64,000 nucleotides of DNA, from contig DAOLIQ010000006.1 of the NCBI GenBank assembly GCA_035328465.1, forward strand, positions 12,498-76,497. The letters are read 5' to 3'. Of the stretch, positions 16,478 through 26,735 are shown one piece after another (within the stretch, counting starts at the first letter, position 1; every line of letters starts with the position of its first letter). The notes beneath the pieces are model-generated. The model was given only the letters and a program-made list of their open reading frames with translations. It was not told where the DNA came from and did no database searches. Source of the stretch: JADJEI01 sp035328465. Its GTDB lineage: Bacteria > Bacteroidota > Ignavibacteria > Ignavibacteriales > Ignavibacteriaceae. Made by a program: the position numbers and the translations under genes.

Positions 16478-18865
16478 ATGAAAAAAATTGTACTTTTAAT
16501 TTCGCTGCTCGCATTTATATCAAATATAAATGCTTATGAAAAAAAATCACTGGTTGAGCGGTACACAAATTGTTCCTGCGGACCTTGTGCTGCACTGAAC
16601 AATGCTTGGTATAATGCGACTACTCAATCGTTGGTAAATGCTGGATTGATGACGCACATTGTTTACAATGTAAACTGGCCTTCCGAATACGATCCGATGT
16701 TTTTATTAAATTCAACTGATAACATAAGTCGCTGGACTTATTACGGAGTTAATTCTGTCCCCTGGGTAGATATTAACGGAACAACTTTTAACACCGGAAG
16801 CGGCGCAACTGCTTTTACAAATGCAATCAATACAGGAAACGCTGAGTATGCCCCATTCAAAATTATTTTAACGCCGGAAAGATTTTCAAACAATGTAATA
16901 AATGTTCACGTAAAAATTCTTCGTGATCCAACGGATAATACTGTGTTTGATAAAACAAAGCTGAGAATAGCTCTTACCGAGCGGGTGGTTGATTTCACAA
17001 CTCCCCCCGGCAGTAATGGAGAAACAATGTTTTACAGTATAAGCCGTAAAATGCTTCCTGATGGAAAAGGAACTGAGTTTGCCATTCCCGCCCCCGGTGA
17101 TTCAATCGAACTTGATTTCGTTTATATTCCCACAGCAGAGTTTATTGCAGCAGTAGATTTTGACAGCATTCGTGTCGCCGCTTTTATTCAAAGCGATATT
17201 GACAAGGAAGTTTATCAATCAACAATGACAAATCTTGTCTATTCAAATCACATTAACGCAGCTTTTCAAGTTGATGAGTATTTAGGCGCCGCTCCCTTTA
17301 GTGTAACATTTAATGACTATTCAACTGCTACCGACACTACATCTCTGACTTCCTGGGCTTGGGATTTTGATAACAATGGAACAACTGATTCAAATGAACC
17401 CAACCCCACCTTTATTTTTAATGATAATCAATCCTATTCCGTTAGCCTTACAGTAAGTGATGGATATAATTCATACACTCGTGTGATGAACAATTTTATT
17501 ACAGTGCTCAGCGCTTCATCAAATACTTTAGTTGTTAATGGAATTGATTACCAGACAGATGCTTATAAAACCGAAATGGAAAATTTTTATAACAACTCTG
17601 CCTGCTTCGGAAATCATAACGTTGATATTTGGGATTTGTTCGGTGACGAAGGGTTTGATTTTGCTTCTAACCCGAAAGTAAAGCAAGTTCATCTATTCAG
17701 TAGGAATATACCCACCTCAATTTTAAATTTGTATGATAATGTTATTTGGATTGGAAATAACTACAGCGGTGATATAACATACTATGACCCGGATCAGGTT
17801 ATCGAATATGTGCAAAGCGGAAAGAATTTTTTGCTCGCAACTAGATTAGCAAATGATTTTTTCAACACTAACTTAAAAACATATTGCGAGATCGATTTTT
17901 TCAGCGGTGATTTAACAGTAACAAATTTAATATCGCTGGACAACAATCTTGTGGATATGGCTGCTGTGGGAACAAATTCCTTGGTAAACTTTCCCCAACT
18001 TTCAGCCACTTCTGAAGCTGTTCCACTTTTTGATGATAACACTGGTACAAACTGGATGGGGGGATTCAAAATTAAAAAGGAGAACGAAGGCGCTTTTATT
18101 TTTATCGGTGGTCGCCCATACAGATATGATAATGCCGCCTCCTTTGCCAATTACGATTTTATAATCAGTAATTGGATGGCGCCAGCTTCTATTAATGAAG
18201 AAATTTCTCTTGAGGTTGCAGCTACTTCACTCAGCGACACATTAGGTTCTGAAATGATTTTTGATATGACGGCAGTAAATATTTCATCAGTTGAACAAAC
18301 TGTCTTTCTCGTAAGAACATTAAACGAACTTCCTTCTGGCTGGCAGTCTTCACTTTGTTTCGGCGAAAATTGTTTTTCGCCCGCTTTAGATAGTATTGCA
18401 AGTACGCCTGAGTTCGGAGTTAATCCGTTAGCTCCTGGTGATACACTTCGCACATCGCTTCACGTTTTTCCAAATGTTACGGGTGGTATTGCCAACGTAC
18501 AATTGCAAATCGGAACTTTCGTTAATCCGGCAGATAGAATTACGCTTGATTTTACTGCCACTGCAACCGCTACCGGTGTAGATGATAAGCAGACTAAACC
18601 CGATCATTATTTCTTATCGCAGAATTACCCCAACCCCTTTAATCCATCGACAACAATTTATTATGGGCTGAAGGAAGCGGGGATGGTTTCACTGAAAGTT
18701 TATAATATTCTTGGTGCTGAAGTAGCAACGTTGATCAACGAATATAAACCTGCCGGCAGTTTTGAAGTTTCCTTCGATGCTTCTCACCTTTCAAGCGGAA
18801 TTTATTTTTACGAATTTGTAACACACAATTTTGTTCAGGTTAATAAAATGATATTGGAAAAATAA
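16478..18865 (+). CDS. Large Omp28-type protein with PKD domain and sorting domain
   Basis: A 795-residue secreted protein. After a signal peptide (about 1-19) it has an Omp28/thioredoxin-like region beginning VERYTNCSCGPCAAL (Cys32, Cys34, Cys37) and including TPPGSNGETMFYSISRKMLP, closely paralleling the preceding lipoprotein. A PKD domain follows at about 265-345 (AWDFDNNGTTDSNEPNP), then a beta-rich region and a terminal YPNPFNPSTTI sorting domain. Paralogy with the upstream gene suggests duplication within the operon. Likely surface-anchored by type IX secretion. Gap to the upstream gene 44 nt, with RBS AGGGAGA. Confidence 0.85.
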   Translation: MKKIVLLISLLAFISNINAYEKKSLVERYTNCSCGPCAALNNAWYNATTQSLVNAGLMTHIVYNVNWPSEYDPMFLLNSTDNISRWTYYGVNSVPWVDINGTTFNTGSGATAFTNAINTGNAEYAPFKIILTPERFSNNVINVHVKILRDPTDNTVFDKTKLRIALTERVVDFTTPPGSNGETMFYSISRKMLPDGKGTEFAIPAPGDSIELDFVYIPTAEFIAAVDFDSIRVAAFIQSDIDKEVYQSTMTNLVYSNHINAAFQVDEYLGAAPFSVTFNDYSTATDTTSLTSWAWDFDNNGTTDSNEPNPTFIFNDNQSYSVSLTVSDGYNSYTRVMNNFITVLSASSNTLVVNGIDYQTDAYKTEMENFYNNSACFGNHNVDIWDLFGDEGFDFASNPKVKQVHLFSRNIPTSILNLYDNVIWIGNNYSGDITYYDPDQVIEYVQSGKNFLLATRLANDFFNTNLKTYCEIDFFSGDLTVTNLISLDNNLVDMAAVGTNSLVNFPQLSATSEAVPLFDDNTGTNWMGGFKIKKENEGAFIFIGGRPYRYDNAASFANYDFIISNWMAPASINEEISLEVAATSLSDTLGSEMIFDMTAVNISSVEQTVFLVRTLNELPSGWQSSLCFGENCFSPALDSIASTPEFGVNPLAPGDTLRTSLHVFPNVTGGIANVQLQIGTFVNPADRITLDFTATATATGVDDKQTKPDHYFLSQNYPNPFNPSTTIYYGLKEAGMVSLKVYNILGAEVATLINEYKPAGSFEVSFDASHLSSGIYFYEFVTHNFVQVNKMILEK

Positions 18866-19369
18866 ATGAAGCAGTTCCTGGTATTTATTTTTTGCTTGGC
18901 TCTTCCATTCTCTGTTTTTGCTCAGGAAGAAAATCAAGTTGGGAAAAAAGCTCCGAACTTCAAGCTTGAGGATTCTGAGGGCGAAATTTTTGAGTTGAAT
19001 AAAGAGATCGGAGACTCCCCCATCCTGTTAAGCTTTTGGGCAACATGGTGCAAACCGTGCGTTGAAGAAATGGCAGAGTATAGTAAAATTTATTCAGAGA
19101 TGAAATCAAGCGGATTTAAAATGTTCGCTATCTCAACCGATAATGAAAAAACCGTTTCGAAGGTGAAGCCCTTTGTTAAATCAAAGGGCTATTCTTTTCC
19201 GGTTCTACTTGATACAAATTCAGAGGTTTCAAGAAAATATTATGCAAAGGCGATACCATTTACAGTTCTGATTGATAAAAATGGAAATATTGTTTACACT
19301 CATCTTGGTTATATGCGCGGTGATGAGGTTCAGGTTAAGAAAAAAATCGAGGAGCTGTTAAAAAATTGA
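18866..19369 (+). CDS. TlpA-like thiol-disulfide oxidoreductase
   Basis: A 167-residue periplasmic thioredoxin-family protein: signal peptide to about residue 19, then GKKAPNFKLEDSEG, the redox site FWATWCKPC (Cys62, Cys65) and the cis-proline AIPFTVLIDKNG. It belongs to the TlpA/ResA/AhpC-TSA-like group that reduces disulfides in exported proteins. Its ATG directly abuts the TAA of the upstream Omp28-type gene and its stop overlaps the next start, so it is translationally coupled to both. The two upstream proteins also have paired cysteines and are obvious candidate partners. Confidence 0.9.
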   Translation: MKQFLVFIFCLALPFSVFAQEENQVGKKAPNFKLEDSEGEIFELNKEIGDSPILLSFWATWCKPCVEEMAEYSKIYSEMKSSGFKMFAISTDNEKTVSKVKPFVKSKGYSFPVLLDTNSEVSRKYYAKAIPFTVLIDKNGNIVYTHLGYMRGDEVQVKKKIEELLKN

Positions 19370-20922
19370 TTGGAAACATTCTGAACAAAAGTTATATCTC
19401 CATAATATTTATATTCTCTTCAGTATTTTTTTCAGCGATGAAAGTTTCTGCTCAGCAAAACGAAACAATTCTTCCGGATGGATTGGGTTTTTCCAATCAG
19501 CTTGAATATTCTTATGACATTGAGAAAAAACAGGAGATACTTGAAAACTGGCTCAACATAGATTACAACCGCGGAATTTTTTCAGCCGGGCTTCGTTTTG
19601 ATTTGTTCCAGCCGAATGATCCCAACCCATCCATAAGCAGAGGCAAAGAAAAATTTGCCGGCATAGATTACAAATATATCACCGCCGAAATCGGTGATGC
19701 TCGTGAAGGATTGGACATCACAGTTGGAAATTTCTATCAGCTTTTTGGAAGGGGGATGATAGTGAAAAGTTACGAAGATAGAAACATCCGGATCGATAAC
19801 AACTTGCTTGGCGTAAGCGTTCAGGGAACTTATGAAAATATTATTCTCTCAGCATTTAGCGGCAATATGGAAAATGCTCTGGCTGAACGAAAAGATATAT
19901 TGCATGCAATAGATATTGATTTTAGAAGGTTCAGGCAGCCTAGAATTGGTGCGACCTTCGCGTCAAATCAGCCCGAAAATGATGCTGCCTCTACACGGTT
20001 AGCGTCGCTTCGATTGCAGCAAAGCCTTGGAGATGCCGATATATATGCCGAATATGGCATTAAACAAAACAACGACATTAGTAAAAATATTTTTAATGAT
20101 GGCGAAAGCATAATCGGGAAGGCTTTTTATGGCAATTTGAATTTCTATCACGAAAACCTTTCATTCTCCGGCGAATATAAATACTACGATAATTTTTTAT
20201 TCCAGAGTGATGATGGTACAATTGTTTATAACACTCCCCCCGCACTTAAGAAAGAGTATGCTTATACTTTGATTAACCGTCACCCGTCAGCCCTAAATCA
20301 AAATAATGAAAAGGGTTTTTTATTTGAACTAAACTATGACTACGATGATGATACATATTTCAATGCTGCTTATAGTGAAACAAGAACCATCGGTTCATCA
20401 TCACTTTTTCAAAGACAGAATAGCAACAACTCCGAATCAAGAGTACAGTTTAAAGAAGGATACTTTCAGGCGAATCATAATCTGAATGAAAATTTTTATT
20501 TTGCTGCCGCATTTGGTTATCGTGAGGAAAAAGATACTGACACAAAAAACTTCACACCTATTTTCGAAAGCCGGTATTACTTCGACGAGATCAACACGCT
20601 CAAATTAATAATTGAACATCAAAGCACAACGAATAATATTACAAACGAACAATATTATACCGACCTGCTGTCGTTCGAGTATTTGCGTTCGCCAAAATTC
20701 AGTCTTGCGTTTGTAACGGAAATAGAAACCCGCGAACCTCAGCCCGGAAATATTGTGCGAAGATTGTGGGGTTATTTACAAGCCGGTTATAAACTTGGTG
20801 AGCATACTGACTTAACAATTTTATTTGGATCAAGACAAGCTGGCAATATTTGCATAGGTGGTGTATGCCGCTTTGAACCTGAATTCCGCGGAATTGAACT
20901 CAAAATGCTAACGCGGCTTTAA
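19366..20922 (+). CDS. Outer-membrane beta-barrel protein (DUF6029-like)
   Basis: A 518-residue protein starting at TTG 19366 (four-base overlap with the TlpA-like gene), with a signal segment to about residue 29 (VSAQ). The rest alternates short amphipathic strands with turns (FSAGLRFDLFQPND, YITAEIGDA, LDITVGNFYQLFGRG) and ends in KMLTRL, with the body typical of large outer-membrane barrels. It resembles DUF6029 proteins of Bacteroidota, whose function is unknown. Being last in an operon with two Omp28-type proteins and a TlpA protein, it may be their membrane partner, which is inference. Confidence 0.75.
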   Translation: MIGNILNKSYISIIFIFSSVFFSAMKVSAQQNETILPDGLGFSNQLEYSYDIEKKQEILENWLNIDYNRGIFSAGLRFDLFQPNDPNPSISRGKEKFAGIDYKYITAEIGDAREGLDITVGNFYQLFGRGMIVKSYEDRNIRIDNNLLGVSVQGTYENIILSAFSGNMENALAERKDILHAIDIDFRRFRQPRIGATFASNQPENDAASTRLASLRLQQSLGDADIYAEYGIKQNNDISKNIFNDGESIIGKAFYGNLNFYHENLSFSGEYKYYDNFLFQSDDGTIVYNTPPALKKEYAYTLINRHPSALNQNNEKGFLFELNYDYDDDTYFNAAYSETRTIGSSSLFQRQNSNNSESRVQFKEGYFQANHNLNENFYFAAAFGYREEKDTDTKNFTPIFESRYYFDEINTLKLIIEHQSTTNNITNEQYYTDLLSFEYLRSPKFSLAFVTEIETREPQPGNIVRRLWGYLQAGYKLGEHTDLTILFGSRQAGNICIGGVCRFEPEFRGIELKMLTRL

Positions 20923-21096
20923 TAAATTAGTTTTGATTCTCTCAGCTTACTTTTGTCCCACTTAATTATTCCTTAATACTATAAGAATTGAATGTACGAA
21001 TTAACAAATGCACTTAATTATTAGCCTGGCTTTTATTGTTTAATTAACCTAATTTTAATTCACTAATTTTTATTAACTCTTTATAAAGTGACACAC

Positions 21097-23775
21097 ATGA
21101 AAACTCTTCGATTACTCTTTCTATTTCTTTTAATAAGCACAGTTGGTTTTAGTCAAAACTACAAGCAAGTCAAAATATATTTTAACGATGCTGCTCAATT
21201 AAATCAACTAATGTCTTCGGGCTTGGAAATTGAACACGCCCAGTTTACAAAAGATAATGCCATAGTTGTATTTTTAAACGATGAGGAATTTGCAAGACTT
21301 CAAAACACTTCATTCACTTATGAAATTCTGATAAATGATTGGGCTAAATATTACTCAGAACTTCCGAAGCTGAACGAAACAGAAAAACAAAGTTTTATTC
21401 AACAAAGTAAAAAAGATTATAATGTTGATGGTTTTGGTTTTGGTTCGATGGGGGGATTTTATACTCTCGCAGAAATATATTCTAAACTTGATTCGATGTA
21501 TTTATTGTATCCGAATTTAATCACACAAAAATTTCAGATTGGTACTTCGATTGAAGGCAGACCAATGTATGCAGTAAAAATATCCGACAATCCAAATGTA
21601 AACGAAAGCGAACCACAAGTTCATTTCAATGCTTTGATTCATGCACGCGAACCCGCCGCAATGATGGCAGTTATGTATTATATGTATTACCTGCTTGAGA
21701 ATTACGGCACTGACCCCGAAGCGACTTATCTGGTTGATAACAGAGAAATTTATTTTATCCCTTGTATCAACGTTGATGGTTACGAATATAACAGACAGAC
21801 AGATCCAAACGGTGGAGGTATGTGGCGCAAGAATAGAAAAAACAACGGCACAGGCTGCTGGGGCGTGGACCTCAACAGGAATTTTGGTTTTCAATGGGGA
21901 TACAATAACAGCGGTTCAAGCCCCAATTCCTGCGATGAAACTTATCGCGGCAGTTCTGCTTTTTCTGAACCTGAAACTCAGGCTATAAGAGATTTTGTTG
22001 TGGCTCATAATTTCAAAACAACTTTTAATTATCACACTTACAGCAATTTATTACTTTACCCCTGGGGTTACATAAATCAACCGACGCCGGATAATGATAT
22101 TTTTGTCGAATTTGCAAATGATATCGTGCAATATAACGGCTATCAGCCGGGGCAGCCGCCTGCAATTTTATATGATGTTAATGGAGCTGCTGATGATTGG
22201 TTTTACGGAGAGCAAACTACAAAAGATAAAATTTTTGCTTATACTCCCGAAGTCGGCAGTACTGGTTTCTGGCCTTCAATGGCTGAAATATTTCCTCTCG
22301 CCATGGAAAATCTTAAACCCAATCTGTATTTAACGTGGGCTGCGGGCGAATTTGTTAATTTGGAAAATATTTCTTTCAGCGATGAATATTTTGACCCGGG
22401 TGATAACATTGAGGTTTCCATTGGATCTGTTAGAAATAAAGGACTAAGCGATGCATTCAACACAAGCATTAATTTATCCTCACCTGATCCGAATGTTATA
22501 GTTACAAACGGAACAATGAATCTTGGTGACATAGCTTCTCGCACAACAATCACTCCTACTGGAACGCTTTCATTTTCTTTATCAAACACCCTCGTTCCCA
22601 ATGTTACGATTCCAATTTTGTTCACTGTTTCTACTGGAAGCACAATTATGTTTGTTGATACAATTAAAGTAGTTTCAGGAACACCTGTGTTTGCTTTTGT
22701 TGATACTACAAACAACCCGTTAACTTTATGGACAGTTACCGCCACCCCAAGCAATAAAAAATGGGAAGCAACTACAACCTCCTATCATTCAGCACCAAAC
22801 TCATACACCGATAGTAAAAATGGTGATTACAATGACAATGCCACTGTTACGATGCAATTGACAAACTCCATTGATATTTCGGCTTTGAGTAATCCGAGAG
22901 CAAGCTTTTGGACAAAGTATGATATCGAAAACGGATGGGACTACGGGCAGTTTGAAGTTTCAACAAACAATGGTTCAACATGGACTCCTCTTGAGGGATT
23001 ATACACCAACCCCGGCGTCGGCAGTTTCCAACCAAACGGAGAGCCGCTCTACGATGGAATTCAATCCACATGGGTGAAAGAAGATATTGATCTTACAGGG
23101 CATACAAGCAGTCAATTTAAAATGAGATTTCAATTAAAGACTGATGGAGGCGTTACTGCCGATGGCTGGTATGTTGACGATATCAGCATTTTCGTTTATG
23201 GAATTGTCCCGGTCGAGCTTACTTCGTTCAATGCAAAAGCTACCAACAAGGAAGTTACTTTAAACTGGCAGACTGCTACAGAACTAAATAACAATGGTTT
23301 TGAAATTGAACGATTGACAAATGCAGGCAGCGGCTGGACACGCATTGGCTTTGTACAGGGGAATGGTACCACACAGGAAATTCACAATTATAGTTTCGTT
23401 GATAAAAATCCAGTAAATGGAGTTACCTATTACCGACTAAAACAAATTGATTATGATGGAACTGTAAATCTCTCGCAGGAACTTTCTGTCAATTTTGTCG
23501 GCGTAACAGAATATTCACTCGAACAAAATTACCCCAACCCATTTAATCCGTCGACAAAAATCTATTACTCAATCCCTCAAGCGGGCAAAGTAACAATTAA
23601 AGTTTACAACATTCTCGGTTCCGAAGTTGCAACACTTGTTGATGAAGTTAAAGATTCTGGAAGACATAATGTTGAGTTTAACTCCGAAGGTAAAAACATA
23701 ACAAGCGGAATTTATTTCTATACAATCACTGCGGGCAGCTTCAAACAAACCCGCAAGATGTTGATGATAAAGTGA
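21097..23775 (+). CDS. Secreted M14 zinc carboxypeptidase with sorting domain
   Basis: An 892-residue secreted metallopeptidase. After a signal peptide comes a propeptide-like region, then the M14 catalytic domain: zinc ligands in ALIHAREPAAMM (H..E) and NYHTYSNLLLYPWG (second His), substrate-binding VDLNRNFGFQWG, and the catalytic glutamate in YTPEVGS. Further regions are beta-sandwich (about 440-700, including a MAM/jelly-roll-like WYVDDISI), a fibronectin-like segment and the terminal YPNPFNPSTKI sorting domain. It removes C-terminal residues from peptides outside the cell. ATG 21097 is preferred to an in-frame GTG at 21088. A clear terminator follows. Confidence 0.92.
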   Translation: MKTLRLLFLFLLISTVGFSQNYKQVKIYFNDAAQLNQLMSSGLEIEHAQFTKDNAIVVFLNDEEFARLQNTSFTYEILINDWAKYYSELPKLNETEKQSFIQQSKKDYNVDGFGFGSMGGFYTLAEIYSKLDSMYLLYPNLITQKFQIGTSIEGRPMYAVKISDNPNVNESEPQVHFNALIHAREPAAMMAVMYYMYYLLENYGTDPEATYLVDNREIYFIPCINVDGYEYNRQTDPNGGGMWRKNRKNNGTGCWGVDLNRNFGFQWGYNNSGSSPNSCDETYRGSSAFSEPETQAIRDFVVAHNFKTTFNYHTYSNLLLYPWGYINQPTPDNDIFVEFANDIVQYNGYQPGQPPAILYDVNGAADDWFYGEQTTKDKIFAYTPEVGSTGFWPSMAEIFPLAMENLKPNLYLTWAAGEFVNLENISFSDEYFDPGDNIEVSIGSVRNKGLSDAFNTSINLSSPDPNVIVTNGTMNLGDIASRTTITPTGTLSFSLSNTLVPNVTIPILFTVSTGSTIMFVDTIKVVSGTPVFAFVDTTNNPLTLWTVTATPSNKKWEATTTSYHSAPNSYTDSKNGDYNDNATVTMQLTNSIDISALSNPRASFWTKYDIENGWDYGQFEVSTNNGSTWTPLEGLYTNPGVGSFQPNGEPLYDGIQSTWVKEDIDLTGHTSSQFKMRFQLKTDGGVTADGWYVDDISIFVYGIVPVELTSFNAKATNKEVTLNWQTATELNNNGFEIERLTNAGSGWTRIGFVQGNGTTQEIHNYSFVDKNPVNGVTYYRLKQIDYDGTVNLSQELSVNFVGVTEYSLEQNYPNPFNPSTKIYYSIPQAGKVTIKVYNILGSEVATLVDEVKDSGRHNVEFNSEGKNITSGIYFYTITAGSFKQTRKMLMIK

Positions 23776-23811
23776 TAAAATAATTTTCTTGGCTCAATGA
23801 TCTCCTTTATA

Positions 23812-23845
23812 AAAAAGTCCCTTTTGGCGGAGGGACTTTTTTTTT
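23812..23845 (+). terminator. Rho-independent terminator of the carboxypeptidase gene
   Basis: AAAAAGTCCC (23812-23821) pairs with GGGACTTTTT (from 23832) around a ten-base loop, with nine T residues from 23837. Confidence 0.9.
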
Positions 23846-23929
23846 AACAGATTTTGAAAAACCAATGCTATAAAACAATTTTTTCAAATCTGAATTAAAA
23901 CTCTTAATTTTCCATCAGAATAAATTTCT

Positions 23930-23963
23930 TTTGATCAGCAAAAAACAGGAGTTCTTATTTTTG
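23930..23963 (+). promoter_or_regulatory. Candidate promoter of the PhoH operon
   Basis: TTTG (23930-23933) and a perfect TAnnTTTG match, TATTTTTG (23956-23963), are separated by 22 nt. It would leave a leader of about 80 nt before ATG 24046. Confidence 0.4.
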
Positions 23964-24045
23964 AATTTATTTATCTATGCAATTCTAACCAATTCATCAA
24001 AAAATTATATCTCTATTAACCATCCTCCCATTATTCATTCTTAAA

Positions 24046-25401
24046 ATGAAAAAACAAAAAAGCAGAATTAAAACTCCCAAGATTTTTATACTTGATACCA
24101 ATGTGATTCTCCACGATGCAACAAGTATTAATCAATTTCAGGAAAATGATGTTGTAATTCCTCTTCCTGTAATTGAAGAACTTGATCATTTTAAACGCGG
24201 CAGTCAAATTATTAATCTGAATGCACGAGAGTTTGCCCGAACGCTTGACTCGCTTACCGGGACAGCTCTTTTCAACGGCGGTATTCAGATGGGAAAAGGA
24301 CGGGGTAAACTTCGTATTGCTATTTCGCGCGGACTTTCTTCAGAGATAAAAGAAATTTTTAGGGAAGATACTCCCGATCACAGAATTCTCAGTATTGCAA
24401 ATGACTGGCATAAAAAACTATTGAATCAGACATCGGTCATCCTTGTTACAAAAGATGTTAATCTGAGAATGAAAGCTAAAGCTCTCGGCATTCCGGCAGA
24501 AGATTACACAACCGATAGGATTGAAAGCATCGAAGAACTGTATAGCGGAAAGGAAATAGTTGAAGAAGTTCCGGACGAATTGATACTTAATATTTTTCAA
24601 CCGCCTTTTGAAATCCCTGCTGAAAAGTTTTTAAAGAAATTAAAAATTGAGCCCGTTCCAAATAAGTATTTTATTCTTCGAAACACCAATAGGTCTATTC
24701 TCGCCTACTTAGACCAGGAGATGAAAACATTTTCACGAGTGGACAAGAATTTAATTTATGGAATAAAACCACGAAATGCAGAACAAACTTTTGCAGTTGA
24801 TGCCTTAACTAAAAACGATATTCAACTTGTTTCGATGACCGGTAAAGCCGGCACAGGAAAAACTTTGCTTGCTTTAGCAAGTGCTCTTCAAGTTCGGAAA
24901 AATTACAGACAAATTTTTATTGCACGCCCGGTCATTCCATTAAGCAATAAAGATATTGGCTACCTGCCCGGAGATGTTGAAAGCAAACTTGCACCTTATA
25001 TGCAGCCTCTGTGGGACAACCTAAAAGTAATTCAAGATCAATTCCCAGAAACAGATAAGCAGCATCAACTTATTGACACTATGATTAAAGATGAAAAACT
25101 TGTTATTGAACCGCTTTCATACATTCGCGGAAGAAGCCTTCAACGAATATTTTTTATTGTTGATGAAGCACAAAATCTTACTCCGCATGAAATTAAAACA
25201 ATTATTACTCGTGCAGGCGAAGGTTCCAAAATTGTTTTTACAGGTGACATTTATCAGATTGATCATCCTTACCTCGATGCACAATCAAATGGATTATCCT
25301 TTCTAATTGATAAATTTAAAGGACAGAAACTTTACGCACATGTCAATCTCGTAAAAGGTGAGCGTTCTGCACTAGCCGAACTTGCGAGCAACTTATTATA
25401 A
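24046..25401 (+). CDS. PIN-PhoH fusion ATPase/ribonuclease
   Basis: A 451-residue cytosolic protein. Residues about 10-150 are a PIN nuclease domain (IFILDTNVILHD with the first acidic residue, later TPDHRILSIAND and VTKDVNLRMKA). Residues about 235-450 are a PhoH-type P-loop ATPase: MTGKAGTGKTLLALA (Walker A), FFIVDEAQNLTPHE (Walker B) and VFTGDIYQID. This PhoH2 architecture couples RNA unwinding to sequence-specific RNA cleavage in characterised members. It starts a run with two envelope protein genes (gaps of 10 and 21 nt), a surprising but probably incidental partnership. Confidence 0.92.
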   Translation: MKKQKSRIKTPKIFILDTNVILHDATSINQFQENDVVIPLPVIEELDHFKRGSQIINLNAREFARTLDSLTGTALFNGGIQMGKGRGKLRIAISRGLSSEIKEIFREDTPDHRILSIANDWHKKLLNQTSVILVTKDVNLRMKAKALGIPAEDYTTDRIESIEELYSGKEIVEEVPDELILNIFQPPFEIPAEKFLKKLKIEPVPNKYFILRNTNRSILAYLDQEMKTFSRVDKNLIYGIKPRNAEQTFAVDALTKNDIQLVSMTGKAGTGKTLLALASALQVRKNYRQIFIARPVIPLSNKDIGYLPGDVESKLAPYMQPLWDNLKVIQDQFPETDKQHQLIDTMIKDEKLVIEPLSYIRGRSLQRIFFIVDEAQNLTPHEIKTIITRAGEGSKIVFTGDIYQIDHPYLDAQSNGLSFLIDKFKGQKLYAHVNLVKGERSALAELASNLL

Positions 25402-25411
25402 AGGGAGTATT

Positions 25412-26230
25412 ATGAAAAACTTAAAAATCTTTTCAACAATTTTGATCGCATCAATTCTACTTTCGGGCTGCTTAAAAGTCAGAACTCTGGTTAACATTAA
25501 TCAAGACGGCACCGGTACAATTGAGGAAACGATCTTAATGAAAAGTGAATTTGTAAATATGATGAAGGAATTCGCTGATCAAATGAATACAGACGGAAGT
25601 AAAAAGGATTTTTCATTATTCGACAAAGATGAACTGGCGAAAAAAAGTTCTGACTATGGCAAAGGTGTTACTTTTCAATCCGGTAAGCTGATTAAGGAAA
25701 AAAACTTTGAAGGATTCACTGCCATTTATTCGTTTAAAGACATCAATCAATTAAAACTGAACCCTGACCCGGAAGAAAAAATGGATTTTGGATTTGGCGG
25801 AGATGAGGAAAAACCAACACCAGAAATAAATAGCTTGCTGACTTTTAAATTCTCCAAAGGGCATCCTTCAAACCTTGTCATGAAATTTCCAAAATCATTT
25901 TTTGAAGATGACTCTTCCGGGGAGAATTCTGATACGGAAGAAACTGCTCCTCCAGGAAATGATGCAAAGATGAAAGAACTTCTCGCCGATATGGAAATGG
26001 ATTTATCAATTAATTTTAATGGTCAAATTAAAGAAACAAATGCTAGCCTTGTTGAAGGTTCAAAAGTTACATTAATACATTTTGATTTTGGAGAAATACT
26101 TAAGCACGAAGAAGCATTTAATAAACTGGGGAAACACAAACCAAAGTCGATTGAGGAATTCAAAGAATTAACTAAAGATATAAAAGGAATGAAGATTGAA
26201 TTCAATGATGAAATCTTCATTAAATTCTAA
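25412..26230 (+). CDS. Lipoprotein of unknown function (LppM-like pattern)
   Basis: A 272-residue lipoprotein: signal MKNLKIFSTILIASILLSGC, lipidated Cys20. The mature start KVRTLVNINQDGTGTIEET resembles the opening of LppM/DUF3153-like proteins, in which a beta-sandwich begins with an NxDGxG hairpin. The remainder is acidic and rich in Asp, Glu and Lys, with no catalytic motif that I recognise. AGGGAG precedes ATG 25412; an in-frame start at 25382 lies inside phoH and was rejected. The function is unknown. Confidence 0.75.
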   Translation: MKNLKIFSTILIASILLSGCLKVRTLVNINQDGTGTIEETILMKSEFVNMMKEFADQMNTDGSKKDFSLFDKDELAKKSSDYGKGVTFQSGKLIKEKNFEGFTAIYSFKDINQLKLNPDPEEKMDFGFGGDEEKPTPEINSLLTFKFSKGHPSNLVMKFPKSFFEDDSSGENSDTEETAPPGNDAKMKELLADMEMDLSINFNGQIKETNASLVEGSKVTLIHFDFGEILKHEEAFNKLGKHKPKSIEEFKELTKDIKGMKIEFNDEIFIKF

Positions 26231-26251
26231 TCATAAAATAAGGGAGTCAAA

Positions 26252-26716
26252 ATGAAAAACATTCTATTAATCATCTTTCTATCATTGCTTCTGCTGCCTT
26301 TTACTTCTTTTGCACAAACTGAAAAATACGGTCGCGATATCGCACTTCAGGAAAAGACAAATATTTCTGAAATTCTTTCTGCGCCCTCTTCTTTTGAAGG
26401 AAAAACTGTCCTTGTTGAAGGAAAGATAAATGAAGTCTGTCCGTCTGCAGGATGCTGGATGATTTTGCAAAGTGATAAGGAGGGGCAGGAAATTAAAATT
26501 AAAGTTAAAGACGGCGATATTGTGTTTCCGCAGGAAGCAATTGGCAAAACAGCTCTGGTCGAAGGAACAGTTTATAAAATTGAACTAACACAGGAAGAAG
26601 CAGTCGAATATTATTCTCACGTCGCCGAAGAAAAAGGAGAGGATTTTGATCCCGCCTCGGTTACTGGCGCAGTAACTTTATTTCAGATAAAAGGATTGGC
26701 GGCTGAAATTAGATAG
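26252..26716 (+). CDS. DUF4920 exported protein
   Basis: A 154-residue periplasmic protein: signal peptide to about residue 21 (SFAQ), then a small OB-like domain with KTVLVEGKINEVCPSAGCWMILQ and IGKTALVEGTVY. The paired cysteines (VC...GCWM) and the repeated V-E-G strand define DUF4920. Function not established; the motif suggests metal or disulfide chemistry. Gap to the upstream lipoprotein is 21 nt. It is followed by a bidirectional terminator shared with rpsT. Confidence 0.8.
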   Translation: MKNILLIIFLSLLLLPFTSFAQTEKYGRDIALQEKTNISEILSAPSSFEGKTVLVEGKINEVCPSAGCWMILQSDKEGQEIKIKVKDGDIVFPQEAIGKTALVEGTVYKIELTQEEAVEYYSHVAEEKGEDFDPASVTGAVTLFQIKGLAAEIR

Positions 26717-26735
26717 AATTAAATTTTTTGGTAAC

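Noticed and set aside
22239..22754. 171-codon open frame on the minus strand
   Set aside because: Antisense to the carboxypeptidase gene; low-complexity shadow.
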